Positions 8,682 through 16,611 of a stretch of DNA of 64,000 bases are shown here, one piece after another. Source of the stretch: Halomonas sp. KG2 (GTDB lineage: Bacteria; Pseudomonadota; Gammaproteobacteria; Pseudomonadales; Halomonadaceae); NCBI GenBank assembly GCA_030440445.1, contig CP098528.1:2046001-2110000 (forward strand), in the 5' to 3' direction. The translations under genes and the position numbers were made by a program. Position 1 is the first letter of the stretch; every line of letters begins with the position of its first letter. The notes under the pieces are model-generated. The model saw nothing but the letters and a program-made list of their open reading frames with translations, was not told where the DNA came from and searched no databases.

Positions 8682-11063
8682 ATGAAATTTTCAGAACAGT
8701 GGCTGCGTGACTGGGTGGCTCCGCAGCTTGATACACAGGCAATTGCCGATCAAATTACCATGGCAGGCCTTGAGGTCGATGCTATCGAGGCCGTTGCGTC
8801 CGCGTTTAGTGGCGTAGTGGTTGCAGAGGTGCTGACTAAAGAGAAGCACCCAGACGCTGATAAGCTCAACGTATGTACTGTTAATGATGGTACCGGTGAG
8901 CCTGTGCAGGTTGTTTGTGGCGCTGCCAATGTCGATGTTGGTCAAAAAATTCCGTTTGCTCAGGTGGGTGGCATTCTGCCGGGCGACTTCAAAATCAAAA
9001 AAGCTAAATTGCGTGGTGTTGAGTCACGCGGAATGATTTGCTCGGCCTCAGAACTAGGCCTGGAAGAAGAGACGTCTCCTGGGATTTTTGTGCTGCCCGC
9101 CTCTGCGCCGGTAGGTCTAAGTTTTCGAGAGTATATGCAGCTCGATGACATGACCATTGAAGTTGATCTCACGCCGAATCGCGGCGATTGCCTAAGTATC
9201 AAGGGGCTGGCTCGAGAAGTGGGTGTGCTCAATCGTCTACCGGTGAGTGGCCCTGAGATTGCGGCTATTGAAGCCAGTATTGACGATACTTTTTCAGTGC
9301 GTATTGAGGCGCCGGAGCAGTGCCCGCGCTACGTGGGTCGCATTATTAGGGGTGTCGATATTAGCGTCGAAACCCCGCTATGGATGGTGGAGCGTCTCCG
9401 GCGTAGCGGTGTTCGTTCCATTGACCCTGCCGTTGATGTGACTAACTATGTGATGCTAGAGCTAGGCCAGCCGTTGCATGCGTTTGATCGCAACAACCTC
9501 CACGGCGGTATTACCGTTCGCTTGGCGCGTAAAGAAGAGCGTTTGACCTTGTTGGACGGTCAGGAAGTAGCGCTAAGACCTGAAACACTGGTTATTGCTG
9601 ATGATGAAGGTCCTCTGGCAATGGCAGGCGTTATGGGGGGCGAGAACTCAGGGGTAAGTGAGAAGACCGATACGATTTTCTTGGAAGCTGCCTATTTTAC
9701 GCCGCTGGCTATTGCAGGGCAGGCGCGTTCTTATGGTCTTCATACGGATGCATCACACCGTTTTGAACGTGGCGTTGATCCAGCGCTTGCCAGTGTGGCG
9801 ATTGAGCGTGCCACACAGCTTCTAATGGAGATATGTGGTGGTCAGGCTGGCCCTGTTACTGAGTCGTCCAGCGGCGAACACCTGCCAGCACCGCGTAACA
9901 TTGTATTGCGCGAGGCGCGTTTAGAGAGCGCGCTTTCGAAGCGACTGCCCGTTGAAGATGTAACTGACATTCTGCAGCGTTTAGGGCTTGCGGTTGATAA
10001 GCAGGCAGATGGCTGGTCAGTCACAGCGCCAAGCTGGCGTTTTGACGTGGCGATCGAAGAAGATCTCATTGAAGAGATTGCTAGGGTCCATGGTTATAAC
10101 AACCTGCCTGTTCGGCGCCCTGCGGCGCGTTTGGCGCTGCGTCCGGCTAACGAGGCGGTGCTAACCCAAGCCCAGCTGCGCAACCAAATGGTAGCTCGTG
10201 GTTTTCAGGAGGCGATAACTTACAGCTTTGTTGCACCTGACCTGCAAGCGACGATGTTGCCTGACGCTGTGTCGCCTGTGCTGGCGAACCCTATCTCGTC
10301 AGATCTGTCGGTGATGCGGGCTAGTTTGTTCCCAGGCTTAGTGCGTGCGCTTGAGCATAATCTGAACCGTCAGCAAACCCGTGTCAGGCTGTTTGAAACC
10401 GGCTTGGTGTTTAATGGCCATTTGGACAACCTTTCGCAAGTCCCGATGATGGGAGCGCTGGTATGCGGAGGGCGTGAAGCTGAAGGTTGGTGCGGGGCTA
10501 AAGCCCAAGTCGATTTTTACGATCTAAAAGGCGATTTAGAAAGCCTGTTGGCGCTTGGTGGCGCGCTTGATGCTTGGCGTTTTGAGCCGGGTGAGCATCC
10601 TTCGCTACATCCTGGGCAAACAGCGAAGCTGTTGCATAATGGTCAGCCTGCCGGTTGGATTGGCACCTTGCATCCTCAGGTACGAGCCAAGCTAGGGCTG
10701 AAAGTAGATGCCGTTATGTTTGAGGTTCGCTTAGATGCGCTGAGCGAGGGGCTCATCCCAGCCTTTGAGCCGCTGTCACGTTATCCAGAAGTTCGCCGTG
10801 ACTTGGCTTTCACTGTTAAGGCAGAGATACCTGTCCAGGCGCTACTTGATTGTGCAAAAGCACAAGCTGGCGATTACTTAAAAGACATTAAGCTATTTGA
10901 TGTCTATGCTGGTAAAGGCGTAGCTGATGGTTGCAAGAGTATTGCATTGGGCTTGACGTGGCAGCACGGATCACGCACGCTAAATGACGATGAAATCAAC
11001 CTGTTGGTAGATTCCATCGTATCGCAAGTGCGAGCAGAATTGGATGCTGAGCTACGTGGATAG
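8682..11063 (+). CDS. pheT: Phenylalanine--tRNA ligase beta subunit
   Basis: The beta subunit binds tRNA and edits misacylated Tyr-tRNA-Phe. The 793 residues match the bacterial length. Visible parts in order: an N-terminal tRNA-binding (EMAP-II-like) domain at about residues 40-150, the B3/4 editing domain around VTNYVMLELGQPLHAFD, the B5 domain, a catalytic-like core (LANPISSDLSVMRASLFPGLV), and a C-terminal FDX-ACB anticodon-binding domain (FEPLSRYPEVRRDLAF onward). It is co-transcribed with pheS. Confidence 0.96.
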   Translation: MKFSEQWLRDWVAPQLDTQAIADQITMAGLEVDAIEAVASAFSGVVVAEVLTKEKHPDADKLNVCTVNDGTGEPVQVVCGAANVDVGQKIPFAQVGGILPGDFKIKKAKLRGVESRGMICSASELGLEEETSPGIFVLPASAPVGLSFREYMQLDDMTIEVDLTPNRGDCLSIKGLAREVGVLNRLPVSGPEIAAIEASIDDTFSVRIEAPEQCPRYVGRIIRGVDISVETPLWMVERLRRSGVRSIDPAVDVTNYVMLELGQPLHAFDRNNLHGGITVRLARKEERLTLLDGQEVALRPETLVIADDEGPLAMAGVMGGENSGVSEKTDTIFLEAAYFTPLAIAGQARSYGLHTDASHRFERGVDPALASVAIERATQLLMEICGGQAGPVTESSSGEHLPAPRNIVLREARLESALSKRLPVEDVTDILQRLGLAVDKQADGWSVTAPSWRFDVAIEEDLIEEIARVHGYNNLPVRRPAARLALRPANEAVLTQAQLRNQMVARGFQEAITYSFVAPDLQATMLPDAVSPVLANPISSDLSVMRASLFPGLVRALEHNLNRQQTRVRLFETGLVFNGHLDNLSQVPMMGALVCGGREAEGWCGAKAQVDFYDLKGDLESLLALGGALDAWRFEPGEHPSLHPGQTAKLLHNGQPAGWIGTLHPQVRAKLGLKVDAVMFEVRLDALSEGLIPAFEPLSRYPEVRRDLAFTVKAEIPVQALLDCAKAQAGDYLKDIKLFDVYAGKGVADGCKSIALGLTWQHGSRTLNDDEINLLVDSIVSQVRAELDAELRG

Positions 11064-11170
11064 GATTTGTTGGCAGGTTTGGTGGATAGTTACGTGAATA
11101 ATTAAATAATGCCATGACACGACGCTTATCACGTTCTTGGCAATGCGTTTGCTACATGGAGGGGGGCCTT

Positions 11171-11467
11171 ATGGGTGCGTTGACCAAAGCAGAGCTAGCA
11201 GAACATTTACACACTGAGCTCGCGCTGTCGAAGCGAGAAGCAAAAGCCATGGTTGAGGCTTTTTTTGAAGAGATCCGCGCCTGCTTGCGCGAAAACGAGC
11301 AGGTTAAACTATCGGGTTTCGGCAATTTCGATTTGCGTGATAAGCGCGAAAGACCGGGGCGTAACCCCAAGACAGGTGAAGAGATTCCCATTTCTGCACG
11401 GCGCGTTGTTACTTTTCGTCCCGGTCAAAAACTAAAGCAGCAGGTAGAGCGCTATACAAGCAGCTAA
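11171..11467 (+). CDS. ihfA: Integration host factor subunit alpha
   Basis: IHF is a heterodimer that sharply bends DNA at specific sites in replication, recombination and transcription. The 98-residue protein carries the bacterial DNA-bending signature ([18 protein letters not shown]) and the conserved N-terminus [16 protein letters not shown]. The ATG at 11171 follows TGGAGGGGGG. An in-frame start at 11114 would add 19 unconserved residues and is rejected. ihfA lies 107 bases after pheT, the standard location. ihfB is not in this window. Confidence 0.95.
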   Translation: MGALTKAELAEHLHTELALSKREAKAMVEAFFEEIRACLRENEQVKLSGFGNFDLRDKRERPGRNPKTGEEIPISARRVVTFRPGQKLKQQVERYTSS

Positions 11468-11555
11468 CTTGCGGGTGGCGGAAGTTTAAACGCACTGGTC
11501 GGAGGGTGTGTGTCGAACAGTTGTGCTGAGCTGATGCGCAGAGTGGTAGCAAATG

Positions 11556-11590
11556 AAAAGGAGTACCTTCGGGTGCTCCTTTTTAATTTT
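11556..11590. terminator. Bidirectional terminator with a UUCG tetraloop
   Basis: A 12-bp stem (AAAAGGAGTACC at 11556-11567, GGTGCTCCTTTT at 11572-11583, one G-U pair) closes a C(TTCG)G tetraloop, among the most stable RNA loops. T-rich sequence follows, and the A run on the left gives a T run on the other strand. It lies between convergent ihfA and the DUF2788 gene and can serve both. Confidence 0.9.
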
Positions 11591-11594
11591 CGGA

Positions 11595-11801
11595 CTAAAG
11601 TCCACGTCCTTCAATGAGCCAAGTGATCACTACCTTAATGACATAACCCAGCATGCCAGCACCCAGAACGACAAAAAGCATGATCGTGCCAAACTTCCCT
11701 GCGTTGGATTTCTTAGCTAAGTCCCAAATAATAAAGCACATAAACACGATTAAGCCACCGACCATGATCGGTGTTATCCATGCCTCAAAGAGCTGCTGCA
11801 T
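11595..11801 (-). CDS. DUF2788 family small membrane protein
   Basis: The 68-residue protein has two membrane helices (about residues 10-30 and 38-62) separated by KKSNAGKFG, the pattern of DUF2788 proteins in gammaproteobacteria. AGGAAA precedes the ATG. It converges on ihfA and shares its terminator. Function is unknown to me. Confidence 0.8.
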   Translation of the reverse strand: MQQLFEAWITPIMVGGLIVFMCFIIWDLAKKSNAGKFGTIMLFVVLGAGMLGYVIKVVITWLIEGRGL

Positions 11802-11943
11802 AAGATTTCCTACTAAATGATTGATAGTGCCTCATGAGAAGGCGTGTGTCGTTTTTGCGAGTCGTGTTAATATTTGACCAAATTCATCGGGTATTTGTCG
11901 ACTGAACAAAGCACAGTGCGACATTATTGCAGAGGAGTAGGCC

Positions 11944-12405
11944 ATGCCAACGCTAACGATTCTAGTCGGTACAATGTACGGTGGCGCGCTAGATGTCGCA
12001 GAGCAAGTAAAGCCGTTATTTGAGCAGGCTGGCTACAATGTTGATATTTCTGAGCAGCCAACGATTGACGATTTGACCAATAGCCAAGATCTTACGCTGT
12101 TTTGTGTATCAACCACGGGCAGTGGAGATTACCCAGGGAATTTTGTTTCTTTTGTGCGCGGGCTGCAGGAAAAAAGTCCCTCGCTTACCTCGTTGCGCTA
12201 TGGGTTGATTGCGTTGGGCGATAGCTCATACGGAGACACGTTCTGTGGGGCGGGAAGGGCGCTCGATGCGTTACTAGAGGATCATGGTGCAACGCGTTTA
12301 GGTGAGCGGCTGGAAGTGGATGCTATGGAAACCTTTATGGCAGATGACGCCGCTATTCCGTGGGTAGAAGAGTGGATTGAGTCTCAGCAACTGAAGGTTG
12401 CTTAA
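11944..12405 (+). CDS. Flavodoxin domain protein (MioC-like)
   Basis: This is a short-chain flavodoxin of 153 residues that should bind FMN and act as an electron carrier. The phosphate-binding loop TMYGGALDVAE is near the N-terminus. The isoalloxazine-contacting loops are STTGSGDYPGN (about residues 56-66) and LGDSSYGDTFCGAGRALD (about 91-108). It is closest in layout to MioC and the FMN domain of sulfite reductase, but there is no attached reductase. GAGGAG precedes the ATG. A small membrane protein starts two bases after its stop and is probably co-translated. The redox partner is not evident. Confidence 0.85.
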   Translation: MPTLTILVGTMYGGALDVAEQVKPLFEQAGYNVDISEQPTIDDLTNSQDLTLFCVSTTGSGDYPGNFVSFVRGLQEKSPSLTSLRYGLIALGDSSYGDTFCGAGRALDALLEDHGATRLGERLEVDAMETFMADDAAIPWVEEWIESQQLKVA

Positions 12406-12407
12406 CC

Positions 12408-12776
12408 ATGCAGCGAGTCCCTTTTTCTCCAGAACGTATTAGCGTTGCCCTCGGACTTTGCATTGTTATGTTGGCCGCGATACCTCGTTACATGGTAGAA
12501 GGGCATGAAACACGCCAAACATTGTTACTTATTGCGCTAGCCATTGTGGTGGGTGCTGCTGCTGTTCAGTGGAAAATGCTGCCGGTTGGCGCACGAAAAG
12601 CGCTGCCAGCATTATGTCAACGCTTGCTATTTATGCTGCTATTGGGTTCCCTGGTAATGGGGGCGTGGCATGGTCTGTTCACTGACTGGATTAGCTGGCA
12701 AGTGTTTATTTCCCACGCAGCAACCTGTGGTTTGCTATTTCATGCTGTTTCTTTGTGGTGGGCAAAGCGCGACTAA
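12408..12776 (+). CDS. Small polytopic membrane protein, function unknown
   Basis: The 122-residue protein consists almost entirely of four hydrophobic helices (about residues 12-26, 38-55, 68-88, 97-115) joined by short loops. It begins two bases after the flavodoxin stop, so the two are very likely in one operon. I do not recognise the family. A membrane partner for the flavodoxin is only a positional guess. Confidence 0.7.
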   Translation: MQRVPFSPERISVALGLCIVMLAAIPRYMVEGHETRQTLLLIALAIVVGAAAVQWKMLPVGARKALPALCQRLLFMLLLGSLVMGAWHGLFTDWISWQVFISHAATCGLLFHAVSLWWAKRD

Positions 12777-12856
12777 AGGCCACTATTTTAGATGTGATAG
12801 TCAGGCTACAAGGCTTCATCTAACGTTTAAAAATAATTTTGACTGCATTGTGGTCA

Positions 12857-12882
12857 AAAAACGACCTAAAATGGTCGTTTTG
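12857..12882. terminator. Probable terminator before tig
   Basis: A 9-bp perfect stem (AAAACGACC at 12858-12866, GGTCGTTTT at 12873-12881) with a six-base loop carries A and T runs in its arms. It lies about 80 bases after the small membrane protein stop and would insulate the downstream tig cluster. The rest of the 248-base gap shows no gene; an apparent frame running across it is not protein-like. Confidence 0.5.
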
Positions 12883-13024
12883 CTAGTGATTACCCTTGTA
12901 TTTGCGGGTTATGCCCCCATCTTGCGAGCATGGCGCTTGCCACGATGCGCTAGGGTTCTTAAAATTGCCCCCTTGTACTTATTTTACGCAATCAACATAA
13001 CGCCCAGCCGCTAGAGGACAATTC

Positions 13025-14377
13025 ATGCAAGTTTCCGTCGAGACGACCTCCCAGATCGAACGCCGTATCACTATTCAGGTGCCGGCCGCCGAAATCGACG
13101 AGGCCGTCAGCGCTCGCTTAGTAGACACCGCGAAAAACGTTCGCCTGAATGGTTTTCGCCAAGGCCGAGTGCCGATGGCTGTAGTTCGTCAGCGCTATGG
13201 CGACAGCGTGCGCAATGAAGTGGTAGGTGAAGTGATGCGTGAGCGCTATGTGCGTGCCATCACGGAAGAAGGCCTTAATCCTGCCGGTTTTCCCCAGATT
13301 GAGCCAAAAGTAAACCAAGCTGGCAAAGACCTAGAGTTTGTGGCGGTTATGGAAATCTATCCGCAGGTTGAGCTTGCGTCTATCGAAGGCACTGAAGTTG
13401 AGCGTCCGGTAGTGGCGGTTAACGATGCTGATGTCGACGAAATGATCGATACACTGCGTAAGCAAAATGCTGCGTGGGAAGAGGTAGACGCCGCTGCTGC
13501 TGATGGCGATCAAGTTACCATCGACTTCCAGGGCTTCCTGGGTGACGAGCCGTTTGAAGGTGGAAGTGCTGAGGGCCATGCTTTAGTTATTGGCTCTAAC
13601 AGCTTCATCCCAGGCTTTGAAGAGCAGTTGATCGGTGCGAAGGCGGGTGATGAGAAAACCATCACTGTTACCTTCCCTGAAGATTACCAAGCAGAGCATC
13701 TTGCAGGTCAGGAAGCCACCTTTAAAGTCACCGTTCATAAAGTCAGTAGCCAAACGCTGCCGGCCGTAGACGCTGAGTTTATTGCGCGCTTTGGTGTTGA
13801 CGATGGCGATGAAGAGAAATTCCGCGCTGAAATCAAAAAGAACATGACCCGCGAAGCGGCCCAAGCGGTGGATAACCGTGTTAAGCAGCAGGTGTTGGAT
13901 GCGCTGAAAAAAGCGAACGATATTCCTGTGCCAAGTGCGCTTGTTCAGCAAGAAACTGATGGCATGAAGCGTCAGGCAGCACAGCAGTTCGGTCTGGGCG
14001 AGGACTTTGATGTCAGCCAACTGCCGAATGAACTCTTCGAAGCGCAAGCGAAAGGCCGCGTCCAGGTAGGATTGCTGCTGGCCGAGGTTATCAAGGCGAA
14101 TGAGTTAGACGCTGATGATGATGCAATTAAAGCTAAGGTTGAAGAGCTGGCAGAGCAGTATCAGGATCCTTCCGAAGTGGTTGAATACTACATGGGTAAT
14201 GAGCAGCTCAAAACCCAAGTGAAGTCTGCCATCCTGGAAGAGAAAGCTGTTGATAAGCTGCTGGAGCAGACGAACGTTAAAGACGTTGAAATGTCATACC
14301 AGCAGGCATTGGCAGCGGCTCAGCAACAGGCCGAGCAAGATGAAGGTGTTGAAGAAAGCGAACAAGCTAGCGCTTAA
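13025..14377 (+). CDS. tig: Trigger factor (ribosome-associated chaperone, peptidyl-prolyl isomerase)
   Basis: Trigger factor binds the ribosome exit tunnel and protects nascent chains. The 450-residue protein has the ribosome-binding N-terminal domain with the signature GFRQGRVP (about residues 42-49), a central FKBP-type isomerase domain ([21 protein letters not shown] to about residue 245), and a long helical C-terminal domain ending in an acidic tail. It heads the tig-clpP-clpX-lon-hupB-ppiD cluster, the same order as in E. coli. Confidence 0.97.
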   Translation: MQVSVETTSQIERRITIQVPAAEIDEAVSARLVDTAKNVRLNGFRQGRVPMAVVRQRYGDSVRNEVVGEVMRERYVRAITEEGLNPAGFPQIEPKVNQAGKDLEFVAVMEIYPQVELASIEGTEVERPVVAVNDADVDEMIDTLRKQNAAWEEVDAAAADGDQVTIDFQGFLGDEPFEGGSAEGHALVIGSNSFIPGFEEQLIGAKAGDEKTITVTFPEDYQAEHLAGQEATFKVTVHKVSSQTLPAVDAEFIARFGVDDGDEEKFRAEIKKNMTREAAQAVDNRVKQQVLDALKKANDIPVPSALVQQETDGMKRQAAQQFGLGEDFDVSQLPNELFEAQAKGRVQVGLLLAEVIKANELDADDDAIKAKVEELAEQYQDPSEVVEYYMGNEQLKTQVKSAILEEKAVDKLLEQTNVKDVEMSYQQALAAAQQQAEQDEGVEESEQASA

Positions 14378-14389
14378 CTTCATCGCGTG

Positions 14390-14417
14390 GCGCATCCCAT
14401 GTGGGTGCGCTTTCCCT
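14390..14417 (+). other. Weak hairpin between tig and clpP
   Basis: GCGCATCC (14390-14397) pairs with GGGTGCGC (14403-14410), with one G-U pair and a five-base loop, followed by TTTCCCTT. It could attenuate read-through from tig into clpP or mark a processing site. The U run is poor, so strong termination is unlikely. Confidence 0.35.
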
Positions 14418-14439
14418 TACCGGACGCAAGGAATCACGA

Positions 14440-15057
14440 ATGAGTGAGTTTGATATTCAAAACGCCGGCGGTTTAGTGCCCATGGTGGTTGAGCAGAGCG
14501 CCAAAGGGGAAAGAGCCTATGACATCTACTCACGCCTGCTAAAAGAGCGTGTTATTTTCCTGGTTGGACCAGTTGAAGATTACATGGCGAACTTAGTAGT
14601 GGCGCAGCTGCTGTTTCTTGAGTCAGAGAACCCTGATAAAGATATTCACCTTTACATCAATTCGCCTGGTGGGTCTGTTACGGCAGGTATGTCTATCTAC
14701 GACACCATGCAGTTTATCAAGCCTGATGTGTCGACCGTATGTATTGGTCAAGCGGCCAGCATGGGTGCACTGTTGCTGACAGCAGGCGCAGCAGGTAAGC
14801 GTTATTGTTTGCCTAATTCCCGTGTGATGATTCACCAGCCGCTGGGTGGCTATCAAGGCCAAGCGTCTGATATCGAGATCCACACCCGTGAGATTTTAGG
14901 TATTCGTGAAAAACTGAACCAGATTTTAGCCCATCATACTGGTCAAGAACTTGATACTGTTGCTCGGGATACTGACCGTGACAACTTTATGAGCGCCACT
15001 AAAGCCCAAGAATATGGCTTGATTGACGCAGTGCTGGATAAGCGGCCTACATCCTGA
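14440..15057 (+). CDS. clpP: ATP-dependent Clp protease proteolytic subunit
   Basis: ClpP is the serine peptidase of the ClpXP and ClpAP proteases. The protein has 205 residues with the catalytic triad Ser107 (GQAASMGA), His132 (MIHQPLGG) and Asp181 (TDRDNFMS), spaced as in E. coli. The ATG at 14440 follows AAGGA. An in-frame GTG at 14401 would add 13 residues that lie in the tig-clpP hairpin region, and is rejected. Its partner ATPase clpX follows after 74 bases. Confidence 0.97.
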   Translation: MSEFDIQNAGGLVPMVVEQSAKGERAYDIYSRLLKERVIFLVGPVEDYMANLVVAQLLFLESENPDKDIHLYINSPGGSVTAGMSIYDTMQFIKPDVSTVCIGQAASMGALLLTAGAAGKRYCLPNSRVMIHQPLGGYQGQASDIEIHTREILGIREKLNQILAHHTGQELDTVARDTDRDNFMSATKAQEYGLIDAVLDKRPTS

Positions 15058-15094
15058 TAGCGTGGTAGGATTCTGCTTTTCTAACGAGCTTTTC

Positions 15095-15112
15095 CGGCGG
15101 CGTAAGCCGCCG
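15095..15112 (+). other. GC-rich intercistronic hairpin with a GUAA tetraloop
   Basis: CGGCGGC (15095-15101) and GCCGCCG (15106-15112) form a perfect 7-bp GC stem around a GUAA loop, a GNRA-class tetraloop. No T run follows, so it is not a simple terminator. In the clpP-clpX gap it could stabilise the upstream mRNA against 3' exonucleases or set the ratio of the two subunits. Confidence 0.5.
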
Positions 15113-15131
15113 CAGTGATAGAGGTACGCGA

Positions 15132-16412
15132 ATGGCCGACGGCAAAGGCAAGGACGAAGGTGGCAAGCTTTTATACTGCTCGTTTTGTGGTAAGAATCAA
15201 AACGAAGTACGTAAGCTAATTGCAGGCCCGTCCGTATATATCTGCGATGAGTGTGTCGACTTATGTAATGACATCATTCGCGAAGAAGTTCTCGAAGCCG
15301 ATGCCGAGAGCGATGAAGAGCGTTTACCTACGCCTCGCGAAATACGTCATACGTTAGACGACTATGTCATCGGACAAGATCGCGCCAAAATGGTGCTATC
15401 TGTAGCGGTTTATAACCACTACAAGCGTCTTAAGACGGAAGTGCGCGAAGGCGATGTAGAACTAGGTAAATCAAATATTCTGCTTATTGGTCCTACCGGT
15501 AGTGGTAAAACACTGTTGGCGGAAACCATGGCGCGGTTATTGAATGTACCTTTTACCATTGCCGATGCCACTACGCTGACAGAAGCGGGTTATGTGGGTG
15601 AGGATGTTGAAAACATCATCCAAAAGCTTCTGCAGAAGTGTGATTACGACGTCGAAAAGGCTGAGCGAGGCATTGTTTATATCGATGAAATCGATAAGAT
15701 TTCGCGAAAGTCTGATAACCCTTCCATCACACGTGATGTGTCGGGCGAGGGTGTCCAGCAGGCACTACTCAAGTTGATTGAAGGCACAACGGCATCCGTG
15801 CCGCCGCAGGGTGGTCGTAAACATCCCCAGCAAGAGTTTGTTCAGGTCAATACGGCCAACATGCTGTTTATTGTGGGTGGTGCTTTTGCGGGTCTTGATA
15901 AAGTTATCCGTGACCGTGCTGAGAAAGGTGGCATTGGTTTCAATGCCAGCGTGAAGAGCAAAGAGTCTTCACGTGGTGTAGGTGAGTTACTGGCCGACGT
16001 AGAACCAGATGATTTAGTGAAATTTGGTTTAATTCCTGAGTTTGTTGGACGTCTGCCCGTGATTGCGACGCTCACTGAGCTAAACGAAGATGCGTTGGTA
16101 CAGATCTTAACCGAGCCTAAAAACTCGTTGGTTAAGCAGTACGCCAAGCTCTTTGAAATGGAAGATGTGACGCTCGAGTTTAGAGACGAAGCGCTGCGTG
16201 CTGTCGCTACCAAGGCAATGGAGCGTAAGACTGGCGCGCGAGGTTTGCGATCTATCCTTGAGTCTGTGCTGCTAGACACCATGTACGAGATTCCTTCGCT
16301 TGAAGGTGTTAGCAAAGTGGTGATTGATAGTTCAGTGATTGCAGGCGAAAGTGAGCCACTACTGATCTATTCGCAGCAGGAAGACGCTCGTGTTGATGGC
16401 ACCGACGGCTAG
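15132..16412 (+). CDS. clpX: ATP-dependent Clp protease ATP-binding subunit ClpX
   Basis: ClpX unfolds substrates and feeds them to ClpP. The 426-residue protein has the N-terminal C4 zinc-binding domain (Cys16, Cys19, Cys38, Cys41), Walker A GPTGSGKT (from residue 120), the pore loop GYVGED, Walker [10 protein letters not shown], the IGF loop that docks on ClpP (GGIGFNA), and the arginine finger/sensor region ending in [12 protein letters not shown]. It lies between clpP and lon and has its own downstream terminator. Confidence 0.97.
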   Translation: MADGKGKDEGGKLLYCSFCGKNQNEVRKLIAGPSVYICDECVDLCNDIIREEVLEADAESDEERLPTPREIRHTLDDYVIGQDRAKMVLSVAVYNHYKRLKTEVREGDVELGKSNILLIGPTGSGKTLLAETMARLLNVPFTIADATTLTEAGYVGEDVENIIQKLLQKCDYDVEKAERGIVYIDEIDKISRKSDNPSITRDVSGEGVQQALLKLIEGTTASVPPQGGRKHPQQEFVQVNTANMLFIVGGAFAGLDKVIRDRAEKGGIGFNASVKSKESSRGVGELLADVEPDDLVKFGLIPEFVGRLPVIATLTELNEDALVQILTEPKNSLVKQYAKLFEMEDVTLEFRDEALRAVATKAMERKTGARGLRSILESVLLDTMYEIPSLEGVSKVVIDSSVIAGESEPLLIYSQQEDARVDGTDG

Positions 16413-16458
16413 TCCCGACGTGCACACCACGGCCTAGCTTTTACCGCTTGCGCCAAAC

Positions 16459-16490
16459 CAAGGGGTCGCCTAGGCGGCCCCTTGTTATTC
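16459..16490 (+). terminator. Intrinsic terminator after clpX
   Basis: A stem of about 11 bp with one G-U pair (arms 16459-16469 and 16474-16484) and a four-base loop is followed by a moderate T-rich stretch. It separates clpX from lon, which suggests lon has its own promoter. Confidence 0.75.
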
Positions 16491-16556
16491 ATAAGTTATT
16501 CATGAAATGTTTGCCTAGCTGCTCAGCGCCCTAGCGCCATGCTTTTCATACTGTGA

Positions 16557-16574
16557 GGTACTTGGCTAAGTACC
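16557..16574 (+). other. Hairpin in the lon leader
   Basis: GGTACTT (16557-16563) and AAGTACC (16568-16574) form a 7-bp perfect stem with a four-base loop, 38 bases before the lon start; CAAGTACT follows nearby and could compete for pairing. It may be a leader structure or a protein-binding dyad. No sigma-32 promoter could be recognised with confidence around it. Confidence 0.35.
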
Positions 16575-16611
16575 CTTTCAAGTACTCATCCGATTTTGAG
16601 GAACGTCTGCG

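Noticed and set aside
12670..13014. A long plus-strand frame crossing the gap between the small membrane protein and tig.
   Set aside because: It overlaps a good gene in another frame, crosses a terminator and has no protein-like composition or ribosome-binding site.
16501..16611. Looked for a sigma-32 heat-shock promoter before lon.
   Set aside because: CTTGG and CCC elements are present but spacing and sequence do not fit the consensus well enough to call.
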